This document shows positions 34,916 through 44,615 of a stretch of DNA of 64,000 nt, one piece after another; positions within the stretch are counted from its first letter, which is position 1, and the number at the start of each line of letters is the position of its first letter. A program made the translations under genes and the position numbers. The DNA is from Desulfomarina profundi (GTDB lineage: Bacteria; Desulfobacterota; Desulfobulbia; Desulfobulbales; Desulfocapsaceae), in NCBI RefSeq assembly GCF_019703855.1, contig NZ_AP024086.1:682001-746000 (forward strand), given 5' to 3'. A model generated the notes under the pieces. That model did not search any database and was not told the DNA's origin. It saw only the letters and a program-made list of their open reading frames with translations.

Positions 34916-35574
34916 TGGGGCTTAATTTCGAAACTGAGTTTGACACTTCAGCATGGCAGGCAGGGCTTAATGCTCTCACCAAAAAAAGAATGAAGCTCGC
35001 TATGGGCGGTGCCCTGCAGAAGACGGCCAGCTTTGCCGGAAAGAAGGTAAAACGCGATATAGCCACCCGGCTGAAGCTGCCACAGAAGGCCCTGGAGAAT
35101 CGTATCCATGTTCGCACCTTCAAAAAAGATGGTGTCCTGCGGGTGTGGATAGGTACTGAACACCTTTTCCCTTACAGTGTTGGAGTACCGTCCGTCTATG
35201 GCAAAACAAGAAAGAGTGGCGGGGTCAAGGTAAGGCGGTTGCGCTGGCCGGGAGCGTTTATGCCGAAAAAAGCCTTTAACCCTGGAAGTGTCTGGATCCG
35301 GATGAGTTCTGCGAAGTACACACCGGAGCTCTATCCTGGTAAAGGTTTTACGGCACGTGGGAAGTATGATGATCCACGTTTTCCAATTGTCCAGGCTGTC
35401 ATCGAGATAGAAGACCTTGTCGAGGAGGCTTTTGGGCCGTTGCGTGATGAGATTGTGCAAAAATTTGAAACCCTGTTGTCAGCCGAAATCGACAAACAGA
35501 TCATGATGAAAAAAGAGGCAGGGAGGGAGCAGGCTGCTTTCCGGGCCCGTTTCGAGGAGGCGGTCGGGAAATGA
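34915..35574 (+). CDS. Minor tail protein Z-like
   Basis: 219 aa of the gpZ family: KTASFAGKKVKRDIATRLKLP, then RIHVR and VRRLRWPGAFMPKKAF. It completes the tail end that joins the head. Overlaps the next gene by 4 bp (ATGA). Confidence 0.8.
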   Translation: MGLNFETEFDTSAWQAGLNALTKKRMKLAMGGALQKTASFAGKKVKRDIATRLKLPQKALENRIHVRTFKKDGVLRVWIGTEHLFPYSVGVPSVYGKTRKSGGVKVRRLRWPGAFMPKKAFNPGSVWIRMSSAKYTPELYPGKGFTARGKYDDPRFPIVQAVIEIEDLVEEAFGPLRDEIVQKFETLLSAEIDKQIMMKKEAGREQAAFRARFEEAVGK

Positions 35575-36044
35575 ACAGGACCTTTGCCGATATGCTGAAC
35601 AGTCGCCTGGCCGAACTGACATCCGGCCTCCTCTTTGACTATCAGCCGGACAACAGCACCGGCAGCAGGCCGATAACTATAACCGAATCAATGTTGGCTG
35701 ATCCGTCCCGTGATGAGCCGGAAGGATCGGAGTTCCCTTTTGTGCGCTGGGCAATTTACCGGGGTTCTTTTGATTATCGCAGACCGGCACCGTTCAAGGT
35801 TGTAGTGGATGGTGCCATCTGGACTGCGGGAAATATTACTGACGGTACCAGGGACATTCAGACCCTGACTGTAGCCCTCGGCAAGATCACGGAAAAACGT
35901 GGTTTCCCGCCCTATCGCTTGAAAACCCCGATCGATTTTGTAACAGGTAACCCGGCCAGGGGTCACGAGGGGATTCAGCCCCACCCCTGGTATTACACAA
36001 GACTCTATCTTGAATTTTTGGTGCCATGGCACCGGGAGGAATAA
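35571..36044 (+). CDS. Probable tail terminator
   Basis: 157 aa, no clear sequence signature. Position between gpZ and the tail tube gene, size, and a strand-rich fold (FPFVRWAIYRGSFDYRRP, YTRLYLEFLVPW) fit a gpU-type terminator that caps the tail tube. Confidence 0.5.
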   Translation: MNRTFADMLNSRLAELTSGLLFDYQPDNSTGSRPITITESMLADPSRDEPEGSEFPFVRWAIYRGSFDYRRPAPFKVVVDGAIWTAGNITDGTRDIQTLTVALGKITEKRGFPPYRLKTPIDFVTGNPARGHEGIQPHPWYYTRLYLEFLVPWHREE

Positions 36045-36046
36045 CA

Positions 36047-36787
36047 ATGGAAAAAAAAGCGTGGTCAGCAACAGGGACAGTATACCTGGCGGCCCTGGAT
36101 GAGAACAAGAATCCCGTCGGAGGTTTCAGGGAGGTGGGTAATGTCTATCCCCTGTCGCTGAAAGTGGAGACAGAGATAAAAAAACAGATATCAAGAATGA
36201 AAGGGACAGCCGGTCAGACCCTGCATACCAAGGCCAGTATCAAGGATATCACGGGCACTATGAATGTCCGGGAATGGAACGCGAAAAACCTGGCCTGGGC
36301 ACTGTCCGGTGAGGAAGTGGCAATGACCGCTACGGCAGGTTCCGTTGCCGCGGAGTCCATTACTGTCGTCCTTGATGAATGGATCAAGCTGGGCCATGAG
36401 GATATCTCCAATCTTGCCGTGACCGGGCATACAGCCGGAACTGATTTTCTGGTAAATGAATCTCTTGGTTTGTTCAAGGCGCTCTCCAGTGGTGGTATTA
36501 GTGCCGGAGATCTGGATGTCGCTTATGACTATGCTGCAGAGTCCGGATATCGGGTGGATATAGGTACCAGGCCTCTGATCAGGGTGGCCATGCTGGTGGA
36601 TGGTGAAAATGAATACGACGGCAGCCCGTTTATCGCAAAATTTGATGCCGTTGTGCTTTCGGCCAACGCGGAGATCAGCTTTATTTCCGATCCTGGCAGT
36701 GAGTATGACGAGTTGCCGTTTTCACTCAGTTTTGAAACACTGCCAGGCAAAACAAGCCCCGGTAGTATCAACAAGATAGCGATGTAG
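36047..36787 (+). CDS. Major tail tube protein
   Basis: 247 aa from ATG 36047, which follows GGGAGGA; an earlier in-frame ATG at 36026 lacks such a site. Beta-rich with VREWNAKNLAWALSGEE and VAMLVDGENEYDGSPFIAKF, typical of tail-tube subunits. Precedes the gpG/gpGT pair, the standard order. Confidence 0.76.
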   Translation: MEKKAWSATGTVYLAALDENKNPVGGFREVGNVYPLSLKVETEIKKQISRMKGTAGQTLHTKASIKDITGTMNVREWNAKNLAWALSGEEVAMTATAGSVAAESITVVLDEWIKLGHEDISNLAVTGHTAGTDFLVNESLGLFKALSSGGISAGDLDVAYDYAAESGYRVDIGTRPLIRVAMLVDGENEYDGSPFIAKFDAVVLSANAEISFISDPGSEYDELPFSLSFETLPGKTSPGSINKIAM

Positions 36788-36852
36788 CCATCCGGCTGAA
36801 TGAGAAAGAATATGGCTGGACCTGATGGTTCAGCCATAACGAGTAAATAAAA

Positions 36853-37179
36853 ATGCGTAAATCAAAAATTATTTCGTTCAACGAAAAGGAAGTCACAGTC
36901 AAGGAGCTGACTGTGGCTGAGGTTGTCAGTGTCATTGAAGATATGGGAAATTACGAACCGCATGTTCTTGATATCCTGATGGACTTTGATATTCCAGTTT
37001 CAGTGGTGCTGCTTTCCACCGGGCTTGAGGAAAAGGATTTGATGGAAGGGGTTTCCCCATCAGGCCTTATCCCGCTTTATGAGGCTGTAGTCGAGGTAAA
37101 CCCCACCTTGGCCGCGATGGCGGCGCGGCTGAGAAAAGTGGTGGAAAAAACAGCCTTGTCCGTACCGCCTGCAGGCTGA
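36853..37179 (+). CDS. Tail assembly chaperone gpG-like
   Basis: 108 aa, helical: ITFNEKEVTVKELTV-like start, VAEVVSVIEDM, and a hydrophobic C-terminus. It lies between the tail tube and the tape measure, as for lambda gpG. A second, longer product is possible through a -1 shift near its end. Confidence 0.75.
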   Translation: MRKSKIISFNEKEVTVKELTVAEVVSVIEDMGNYEPHVLDILMDFDIPVSVVLLSTGLEEKDLMEGVSPSGLIPLYEAVVEVNPTLAAMAARLRKVVEKTALSVPPAG

Positions 37180-37259
37180 TTATGCTGGGGCACCACCGGG
37201 TCTGGGACTACGGTATGTCCCTGTTTGTTACGGCGGTAAGGGAGGCGAACAGGAGCTAG
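36853..37259 (+). CDS. gpGT-like frameshift product of the chaperone gene
   Basis: A -1 shift on the A6 run (37145-37150, codons GAA AAA ACA) would fuse gpG to NSLVRTACRLIMLGHHRVWD and YGMSLFVTAVREANRS, ending at TAG 37257-37259. The LGHHRVWDYG motif is typical of gpT-type extensions. The slip site is not the classical GGGAAAG heptamer. The ending matches a known class, so the fusion is likely real. Confidence 0.66.
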
Positions 37260-37417
37260 TCCCACCACGGTTCGCCGATGATGTAGTAAATAGGATAACC
37301 CAGCAGCCAGAGAACAACCGACCAGGCGACAAAATGGACCATGATCGGGAAGGCGGTCATCAGCATGGCCGCCAAAAGAAAGAGCAGCAGGTGCAGTTGC
37401 GCCAGTTTTTTTACCAT
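37256..37417 (-). CDS. Small two-TM membrane protein, convergent with gpGT
   Basis: 53 aa from ATG 37417 with an excellent AAAGGAGG site. Hydrophobic helices about 8-28 and 31-48, short polar ends, PWWD tail. On the opposite strand to all tail genes. Its stop shares the CTAG palindrome with the gpGT stop. A lysogen-expressed extra gene such as a superinfection-exclusion factor is possible. Confidence 0.6.
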   Translation of the reverse strand: MVKKLAQLHLLLFLLAAMLMTAFPIMVHFVAWSVVLWLLGYPIYYIIGEPWWD

Positions 37418-37463
37418 ATGATCCTCCTTTAACCTTGTACTGATATCAATATACAACAGGACC

Positions 37464-40400
37464 ATGACAACCGCAAAGAAACTTGTCTATACCCTCAAGG
37501 CAGTATACGAAGGCGAGAGCGAGGTGGCCAGGCTCAATAAGGATCTCAAAACGCTCGGGACCATCAAGGCTCTTGAGGGTATACAGAGAGATTTTGCGAG
37601 CACAAACAAGGAGTTTGTGGCCGCAAAGAAGCGGTTGCGTGATCTGAAAAAAGAGCTGCAAAGCTCAAAAGATCCGAAGCTTGCTCAATCACTGGCAAAG
37701 GTGGCCCTGCGGTCTGAGGAGCTGAGTATCCGCCATGAAAATCAGCAGGCGGCACTGTCCCGGTTAGAAACGGAACTTGAATCCGCCAGGTTAAAACAGG
37801 CTGCCTACGGCGGAGACACAAAGAAGAACACGGCCCTGGTCGCAGCCCTTACCCGGCGGCACGAGAGACAGAAGGCAGCGTTGGTCAATACCGGCGCGGC
37901 CCTGAAAAAGACCTCGTTGCGCGCCCAAGAGCTTGGCGAGGCATGGCAGAAGTCGTCTGATCCTAAAATTCTCAATGCCTATAAAAAGGCTGAATACCAG
38001 GTAAAAAAACTTTCCGGCAGTATCAGGAAACAGAAACAGTCCATGGACGAAGCCCGCACCTCACTGAAGGCTGCGGGTGTGGCCGCGGGTGATCTTGCCG
38101 GGGAATATAAACGGCTGGAAATCGCAACAACAGAGCAGGGTAGACAGATGGCCGCCATGTCCCATCTTGGTGTGCGATCTTTTGCGGAAATTGAAAAAGA
38201 AATACATGGACTGCGGCAGGCATATCGTGAACTGGAAAGAAGCGGCACCATGTCTTTCCGGGAACTTGGTGTGGCCAAGGACAGGATGCGGTCCAAGATT
38301 TCGGCCCTGAAGGAGCAGACCAACGGATGGACAAAACATATAGGCAGGGTACAGCAGGCCTGGGGCGGGGTACTCGGGGTGATTACCGCTGTTGCTGGTG
38401 CGGCAAAAGGTTTACAGCTCTTTGCCGGGTTTGATGATTCCATGCGGAGAGTTAAGGCGGTTTCTGGTGCAACAAAGAAGGATTTGCGGGATCTGACGGC
38501 TCTTGCCAAAAAAATGGGCCGGGAAACGCGGTTTTCCGCGACAGATGCAGCGCAAGGCATGGAGGAGTTGGCTCAGTCCGGCCAGTCCGTACGCGAGATA
38601 TATTCCACCCTGCCACACGCCATGAATATGGCCGCCATTGCCGGAGGCACGATTAAGGAATCAGCCGACCTGAGCACCGACACCCTCAAGCAGTTCAACC
38701 TGACGGCGGACAGGACAGGTCATGTCACCGATGTGCTGACCAGGGGGTATACCCAGGCCAGCACATCCCTTACCCAGCTTGGAGAAGCCCTGACCTATGC
38801 GGGACCAGTGGCTTCGTCTTTCGGCTACAGCCTTGAAGATACGGTGGCTATTCTTGATGCTTATGCTGAGGCCGGGTTCAAGGGAAGCCGTGGAGGTACG
38901 GCCATGGTGGGCGGCCTGACACGGCTGGTTAAGCCGTCTCAGGAGGCGGCGGCAGTTCTGGAAAAATACAACATCCAGGTCTTTGACGGGGCCGGCAAGG
39001 TGAAAAATTTTGCTGATATCATTGAGGACCTGGGTCGCGCTGCTCTCTCTCCCACGGAAATGATGACCCTCTTCGGCCAGGAGGCTGGACCCGGAATGGC
39101 AGGCCTCCTGGCCCAGGGCGCCGGGGCCATCAGGGGTTTCCGGGCCGGGCTTGAAGATGTGGATGGCACAGCCGCAAAACTGGCAACGGACATGGAGTCT
39201 GGTCTCGGTGGTGCTCTTCGCAGCCTCGGCTCCAGCCTCAGTGCTGTGACCCTGGCCTTTGCCGCAACATTGGCACCGGCAATAAAGGTAGTGGCACAAC
39301 TGCTCACCGTTCTTGCCAGAAGTATCTCTGCCCTGCCGGAGCCTTTAAAGGTGCTGGTCGGCGTGACAGGTGGCCTGGTAATGGCCTTTGCCGCCTGGCA
39401 CCTGGGGCTGAAACATCTCTCCGCCGCCCTGCGGCTGGCTGTTCTTGATGTGGGTGCTCTTATTGGAAAGGGGAGGGCCCTGATTGGCTGGCTCAGTGAA
39501 TTGAGCGGCGCGCTGGGCGGGGTTACTCAGGTTCTTGTCGCCTTTACCGTCGGCTGGGCAATCGGCAAGATGCTTAATCAGTTTGATGCAGTGAAACGGG
39601 CCGGGGTGCTGATGGCTGAGGGGCTGACCATTGCCTTTCTCAAGGTCAAACAGGCCTGGGCCTGGCTTTCAGGTGGTGATACTGCCGCCATCCAGAGAGA
39701 GATTGATGAGACAAAGCGGATCTATAACGAGATGTTTGACGAGATCGGCAGAAAGGCCACGGAAACGGCCGGGATTGTCCAGGATGCGCATCGGAAAATG
39801 ACAACGGTGCCACCGCCAACCCAGCCACCGCCGAGCCAGCCGTCATCGGGCCAGAATCCACCGTCCCTGTCGGGTGATCAGTCGGGTAGCACCCCGGCCG
39901 CCGGGAATTCAGGTGCAGGCAATATCGGCCCCGCATCGCCTGAACAGCAGGCAGCGCGGGTAAAAAAAGCGACACTGTCCATGCTTGGGAGTTACACAAA
40001 GTTCAGGGAGAAATCCACAGCACTCATGGAATCGGCCATGAAAGACCAGATGGAAACCTTCTCCGGGTCCATGGATGAGATGGGGGATAAGTTCAAAAAG
40101 TTTGACGAAGGGTTCAGGGATATGCTTGGCGGGTTGCAGTCCGGCATGAAAAAATTTGCTTCCATGGGGATGGATATGGGCGTCTTCTCCGGCAAATCGC
40201 ATGGAATGAATGTCGGGGGCGGATCAAAAAGGCAGCAGCCGGTGCAGAAAACACCGACCATAAAAGAGAAGGCCGAAAGTATTGACCCGGATCATATCCT
40301 TTCGGAAGATGTTCGTCAGGAACTGGCAAAGGAGGACTCATCACGATACAGGCACAAGGTCCGGGTAAAAGGAGTTCCTTCCGCAAGATCCATCCAGCCA

Positions 40401-40547
40401 GGTGGACAGTCCGGCCCTGAAAAGCCCGGAAAGAAACAACCGGAAAAAGTAGTGGAGGTCCGATTTAAGTCCGGCTCCCTTTATGGTGATGAATCCGCGG
40501 CGACAAAGGTCGTGGATGAGCTGCAGCGACTGGGGCAGATGGCATGA
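37464..40547 (+). CDS. Tail tape measure protein
   Basis: 1,027 aa, the largest phage protein. Long coiled coil (about 20-260), then the TP901-type minor tail core: SGATKKDLRDLTALAKKMG, SATDAAQGMEELAQSGQS, and GFKGSRGGTAMVGGL. Hydrophobic segments about 610-700, a Pro/Ser linker (about 775-815), and a helical C-terminus. It sets tail length and helps DNA entry. Its length suggests a tail of roughly 150 nm, using the usual 0.15 nm per residue. Confidence 0.93.
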   Translation: MTTAKKLVYTLKAVYEGESEVARLNKDLKTLGTIKALEGIQRDFASTNKEFVAAKKRLRDLKKELQSSKDPKLAQSLAKVALRSEELSIRHENQQAALSRLETELESARLKQAAYGGDTKKNTALVAALTRRHERQKAALVNTGAALKKTSLRAQELGEAWQKSSDPKILNAYKKAEYQVKKLSGSIRKQKQSMDEARTSLKAAGVAAGDLAGEYKRLEIATTEQGRQMAAMSHLGVRSFAEIEKEIHGLRQAYRELERSGTMSFRELGVAKDRMRSKISALKEQTNGWTKHIGRVQQAWGGVLGVITAVAGAAKGLQLFAGFDDSMRRVKAVSGATKKDLRDLTALAKKMGRETRFSATDAAQGMEELAQSGQSVREIYSTLPHAMNMAAIAGGTIKESADLSTDTLKQFNLTADRTGHVTDVLTRGYTQASTSLTQLGEALTYAGPVASSFGYSLEDTVAILDAYAEAGFKGSRGGTAMVGGLTRLVKPSQEAAAVLEKYNIQVFDGAGKVKNFADIIEDLGRAALSPTEMMTLFGQEAGPGMAGLLAQGAGAIRGFRAGLEDVDGTAAKLATDMESGLGGALRSLGSSLSAVTLAFAATLAPAIKVVAQLLTVLARSISALPEPLKVLVGVTGGLVMAFAAWHLGLKHLSAALRLAVLDVGALIGKGRALIGWLSELSGALGGVTQVLVAFTVGWAIGKMLNQFDAVKRAGVLMAEGLTIAFLKVKQAWAWLSGGDTAAIQREIDETKRIYNEMFDEIGRKATETAGIVQDAHRKMTTVPPPTQPPPSQPSSGQNPPSLSGDQSGSTPAAGNSGAGNIGPASPEQQAARVKKATLSMLGSYTKFREKSTALMESAMKDQMETFSGSMDEMGDKFKKFDEGFRDMLGGLQSGMKKFASMGMDMGVFSGKSHGMNVGGGSKRQQPVQKTPTIKEKAESIDPDHILSEDVRQELAKEDSSRYRHKVRVKGVPSARSIQPGGQSGPEKPGKKQPEKVVEVRFKSGSLYGDESAATKVVDELQRLGQMA

Positions 40548-40939
40548 TAACACTCGATACCATAGAGCTGCCTGAAGAGCTCTACTGGCAGGATGAAACG
40601 GCATGGGTACCTGTTCAGCAGCCGGAGCCGGCTCGGAGCCTTGACGGATCACTGCTGGTGGAACCGGCCACCATGCAGGGCGGCAGACCGATTACCCTGG
40701 TGGGGGGTGAAGACTCTGCCTGGGTGAGTTACGCCACTGTCAAGGCCCTGCTGGCCTACGCCTCCGTCGCAGGCAAGGTGATGACACTGACCCTGGGTGA
40801 TGGCCGCGAATTTGATGTGATGTTCCGCTACCACGACGGTGGTCCCGTTTCGGCCACGCCGCTGTTTGACAGTCTGCCCCTGGCGGATGACGATGAATTT
40901 ATACTGACCCTGCGACTGATGGAGGTAATAACATCCTGA
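40544..40939 (+). CDS. Tail tip protein, gpM-like position
   Basis: 131 aa, beta-rich, overlapping the tape measure stop. GRPITLVGGEDSAWVSYATV and TLTLGDGREFDVMFRYHD suggest a small tail-tube-like fold. Function assigned by position only. Confidence 0.5.
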   Translation: MITLDTIELPEELYWQDETAWVPVQQPEPARSLDGSLLVEPATMQGGRPITLVGGEDSAWVSYATVKALLAYASVAGKVMTLTLGDGREFDVMFRYHDGGPVSATPLFDSLPLADDDEFILTLRLMEVITS

Positions 40940-40940
40940 T

Positions 40941-42914
40941 ATGGCAATTACAAAAACAGATATAAAACTGATGGCTTCAGAACGTCTCGACGACTCCGTT
41001 GACGGCGGTGGCCGCATGACCGGCACCGAGATTGTTGACGGGAATGTCAATAATCTTTTTCCGGATATCTCCAGACTTGACCGGGTTATGGGGCGGGTCA
41101 GCCTGCGCAAGGGTTTTGTCGCCGTGCTGACCGAGAACCAGGATACCTATTACGGTGTCAACGTGATTATTACCGACCCGGCAGAAGACCCGCTGGTCTC
41201 CGTCTGCATGTTCACCACCGACAATCCCTTTGACAAACGGGTGGGCGCCCGGGACAGAATAGAGAGTTATGTTGTCCAGGGTACCCGGTTTGCCGGTTAT
41301 CTCTGGGGTCGGCATATCGCTGGAGCACGGGCCATTGCCCTGATCATGGAACCGAAAGAGGAACTGCCCGGTGTGGGCGATGTGTTGTACCTGGTTGAAG
41401 GTGACAATAGCCAGTATGTACGGATCACCGATGTATCGTCAAATAGTACCGCTTTTGATTCCACGGTTAAAAATGTTGTCACCTGCGGCATATCCGACCC
41501 CCTGCGCTTTGATTTTTACGGCTACGAGGTGGCGGATGCGAATAAGTCTGACAAGTCCCTGGTCTATACCACGCTGGTGGCCGATGCCGCTGCTTACTTC
41601 GGAGTGATGCGACCGACAGCCCAGATGAACAAGGGGGATCTGGTCGTTAATGTAGATTCCATCTATACCCACCTGGTACCAAGTGCCCAGTCCGAAAGCC
41701 CCATTGTGGACGTGACCGCGGGGACGGTGCCTGCCAGCTTCGCCTCCGGTGATGGTACGGATTTTCAGTACAGTTCTGCCCTGTATCAGCAGCCTGGTAT
41801 ATCAAACTACCTGCCTGTGCCAGCCGTCCCCGGAACCCTGACATTTGGTGGCCAGGGCCACTATTTTCATACCGTGGGTGACAAGGTCATTTACGACAAT
41901 AACGGCCAGGAGGTGGGAACCATTGACCATGCCTCCGGCCGCATTGATTATTATCCCAATATTGCTCCTGTCCTCACCGGCAATACCGGATCGCTGACAT
42001 TTCAACCGGCGGCAGGTGGTCTGCGCATCGGTAACTCAAAGGCCCTGCCCGTGCTGCTCTCCAACCGTGGTTATAACTATGTGACGTCCCTCGTTCCCCT
42101 GCCTGACCCCGGATCCGTGGTTGTGGATTATATGGCCCAGGGGAAATGGTATCGCCTGAAAGATGACGGCAACGGTGTTTTGCGGGGGATCTCTGGTTCC
42201 GGATCCGTTGATTACGGGACGGGCTCACTCATTATCACCTGTGGTGCCCTGCCCGATGCCGATACGGCTATCATGATCAACTGGGGCAATCCCATTGAAT
42301 ATATCAACCGGGGCGGCAAGACCCTCACCAACCGCTTTGTGCTCAACCATACGGTTGCCGAAGGATCTATTAACCCCGGATCGTTGCAGATCAAATGGTG
42401 GCAGGGCGGCCAGGAGCTGACCGCCACCGATGACGGCAGTGGTGCGATAACGGGCAGTGATGCCGGTGGGACAGTCATCTATGCCAGGGGCGAGATCCGC
42501 TTTACGCCGGCAGTGACCCCGGATGACGGCTCCCAGATCAGCTTTGAATATGAACAGTTCGCCAAGGTGATCCACAGCCAGGGAGTTTCCAGCGGGAACA
42601 ACAGTTTTACCCTGCCATCATTTCCTGTAAAGCCCGGAACCCTGCATATGCAAATGGACTATTCCGGCCACGGTTATACCCGCACAGTGGATCTCCATGA
42701 TGACGGCGCGGGCCATATCATCTGCGACCCGCCCCTGATCACCGTGGGAAAACCCCTGGGGCATGACTCGTGGGAAGGATCAACCAAAATTACAGTCCTG
42801 GAGACGGCGGGCACCATTGATTACAACACCGGGCAAATATTCTTTTATGGTACGGCCTCTGGCCTGGTGAAGTGGATTGAAAAGCAGATGAAAACCGAAA
42901 CAGTGGAGGTTTGA
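40941..42914 (+). CDS. Tail tip protein with four beta-sandwich-like repeats
   Basis: 657 aa. After an N-terminal domain, four units at about 297-338, 390-433, 479-522 and 565-637 share PGS/PGT, then DDGxG, then GTIDYxTGxI. Examples: PGSVVVDY with DDGNGVLRG and GSVDYGTGSL; PGSLQIKWW with DDGSGAITG. The next gene's product has related units, suggesting one repeated module spreading through the tip genes. Probable baseplate or tail-wall protein. Confidence 0.62.
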   Translation: MAITKTDIKLMASERLDDSVDGGGRMTGTEIVDGNVNNLFPDISRLDRVMGRVSLRKGFVAVLTENQDTYYGVNVIITDPAEDPLVSVCMFTTDNPFDKRVGARDRIESYVVQGTRFAGYLWGRHIAGARAIALIMEPKEELPGVGDVLYLVEGDNSQYVRITDVSSNSTAFDSTVKNVVTCGISDPLRFDFYGYEVADANKSDKSLVYTTLVADAAAYFGVMRPTAQMNKGDLVVNVDSIYTHLVPSAQSESPIVDVTAGTVPASFASGDGTDFQYSSALYQQPGISNYLPVPAVPGTLTFGGQGHYFHTVGDKVIYDNNGQEVGTIDHASGRIDYYPNIAPVLTGNTGSLTFQPAAGGLRIGNSKALPVLLSNRGYNYVTSLVPLPDPGSVVVDYMAQGKWYRLKDDGNGVLRGISGSGSVDYGTGSLIITCGALPDADTAIMINWGNPIEYINRGGKTLTNRFVLNHTVAEGSINPGSLQIKWWQGGQELTATDDGSGAITGSDAGGTVIYARGEIRFTPAVTPDDGSQISFEYEQFAKVIHSQGVSSGNNSFTLPSFPVKPGTLHMQMDYSGHGYTRTVDLHDDGAGHIICDPPLITVGKPLGHDSWEGSTKITVLETAGTIDYNTGQIFFYGTASGLVKWIEKQMKTETVEV

Positions 42915-42923
42915 TTACAGAAC

Positions 42924-44615
42924 ATGGCCACCTATACATCTACAGGATACGCCCCTGGGTTCCCAAAGCCCCAGGTGCCGGACCCAAACACGCAGACCGA
43001 CTCCAGGATAAAAACGAAAAGTGTCCAGGTCGAAAAGGTTGTCGCAAAAGAAGAACCCCTTGCCGGGTTTGGTGCCTCCGGCAACGCGTATATCACATAC
43101 GCCCTTGCGAGTGCGGCCATAACAGCCGAGAGCGAATCGATAAACACGCCGCCGATCAGGCTCAACCTGACACCGGACACGGGCCAGCCGATTGTGGCCG
43201 GTTCGGTGCTGTTTTCTTTTTCGTCTGATATACAGGATGTGTACTACGACAGAAACGGCCTGCTCTACAGGAATATGGATATCCGTACCGGGGCCGGGAT
43301 CGAATGCGGCACGGTGAATTACGCCACAGGGGAAGTGGTCATCAACAACTCGCGGGCCGGATCCGCAATTGCATCGGTAGAACTGCAATCCCTGGTGACA
43401 AAGTCGGGTACCCAGGTGGTGACCGAAGCCCATTTCAGAACGCCGGGTGCACCTGTCCGTCCGGGCTCGTTGTATGTACAGGGTACCCTGGTTGACGGCA
43501 CACCTTTTAACGCCACCGCAGCCTTTGACGGTGATATTACCGGGGACTGTGTCCAGGGCGGGATTGACGTGGAGACAGGGATTGTCAATCTCTATTTCGG
43601 CTGCACCACTGACCCGGCAGGGAACGAAAATGAGGAATGGTACGATGCCGCCAATATCCGAACGGATGGTAAGCTCTGGGTGCCCATCCCGGTGGCGGCG
43701 GAGTCGATTACCTTTAATTGCGTAATTTACTCCTACCTGCCTCTGGATGCCGACCTGATCGGTATCGACCCGGTGCGGCTGCCGACTGATGGCCGGGTGC
43801 CGATTGTGAAAAAGGGCAATGTGGTGGTTATCCATAATAGTGTCAACGATACCCTGCCCGCGCCCCTTTCATCCGGTCAGGTGATTACTCTTTCCAGGGA
43901 TAATGTCTCCCTGGTGGAGCTCTATGACGCGGATGGTGTCTTTGTCCCTTCAGCCGGAAATTATACCGTTGATCTGGCGGAGGGCAAGATCACCATGGAC
44001 GCCTCTCTGGACCTGTCACCGTTTACCGAACCCCTGACCGCCATGCACCGCAGGGAAGATCGTTGTCTGGTGACCGATGTGCAGATAAACGGTCAGCTGG
44101 CCTTGGCCTCTGCCCTGTCCCACGATTATCCGGTGGCGGGCACCTATGTTTCCAGTGCCCTGGTTTTTGGTGATATTGCCGCCAGGGTCACCAACATGTT
44201 TGACCAGGTGACCTGGACAGGGCAATGGTCGGATCAACTGATAGGTGATGGCTGTGTGGCCAACTACAACGCAGTCAATTTCCCCTTTGTGGTGACCAAC
44301 CGGGGGGCCATTGCCGAGAGATGGATGGTCAAGTTTACCTCGGCCACCACCTTTGACGTCATCGGCGAGAATGTCGGGGTGATTGCCTCGGGGGCCACCA
44401 CCAACACCTGTGCGCCCATCAATCCCGCCACAGGTGTACCCTATTTTACAATTCCAAAGGAAGGGTGGGGCTCCGGCTGGGCAACGGGTAATATCCTGCG
44501 ATTCAACACCCTGGCTGCCAACCCCCATATCTGGTTCTGCCGGACAACATTGTCGGGGCCGGTCACCGAACCTGATGACCAGTTTACCTTACAAATAAGA
44601 GGAGACGCGGACTGA
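42924..44615 (+). CDS. Tail tip protein sharing the repeated beta module
   Basis: 563 aa. Contains units such as AGSVLFSF with GTVNYATGEVVINN (about 92-140) and PGSLYVQG with GGIDVETGIVNLYFG (about 180-227), like those in the upstream protein. The C-terminal part (about 430-560) contains FDQVTWTGQWSDQLIGDG, resembling carbohydrate-binding or fibre-attachment domains. Start ATG 42924 follows the upstream stop by ten bases. Confidence 0.56.
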   Translation: MATYTSTGYAPGFPKPQVPDPNTQTDSRIKTKSVQVEKVVAKEEPLAGFGASGNAYITYALASAAITAESESINTPPIRLNLTPDTGQPIVAGSVLFSFSSDIQDVYYDRNGLLYRNMDIRTGAGIECGTVNYATGEVVINNSRAGSAIASVELQSLVTKSGTQVVTEAHFRTPGAPVRPGSLYVQGTLVDGTPFNATAAFDGDITGDCVQGGIDVETGIVNLYFGCTTDPAGNENEEWYDAANIRTDGKLWVPIPVAAESITFNCVIYSYLPLDADLIGIDPVRLPTDGRVPIVKKGNVVVIHNSVNDTLPAPLSSGQVITLSRDNVSLVELYDADGVFVPSAGNYTVDLAEGKITMDASLDLSPFTEPLTAMHRREDRCLVTDVQINGQLALASALSHDYPVAGTYVSSALVFGDIAARVTNMFDQVTWTGQWSDQLIGDGCVANYNAVNFPFVVTNRGAIAERWMVKFTSATTFDVIGENVGVIASGATTNTCAPINPATGVPYFTIPKEGWGSGWATGNILRFNTLAANPHIWFCRTTLSGPVTEPDDQFTLQIRGDAD

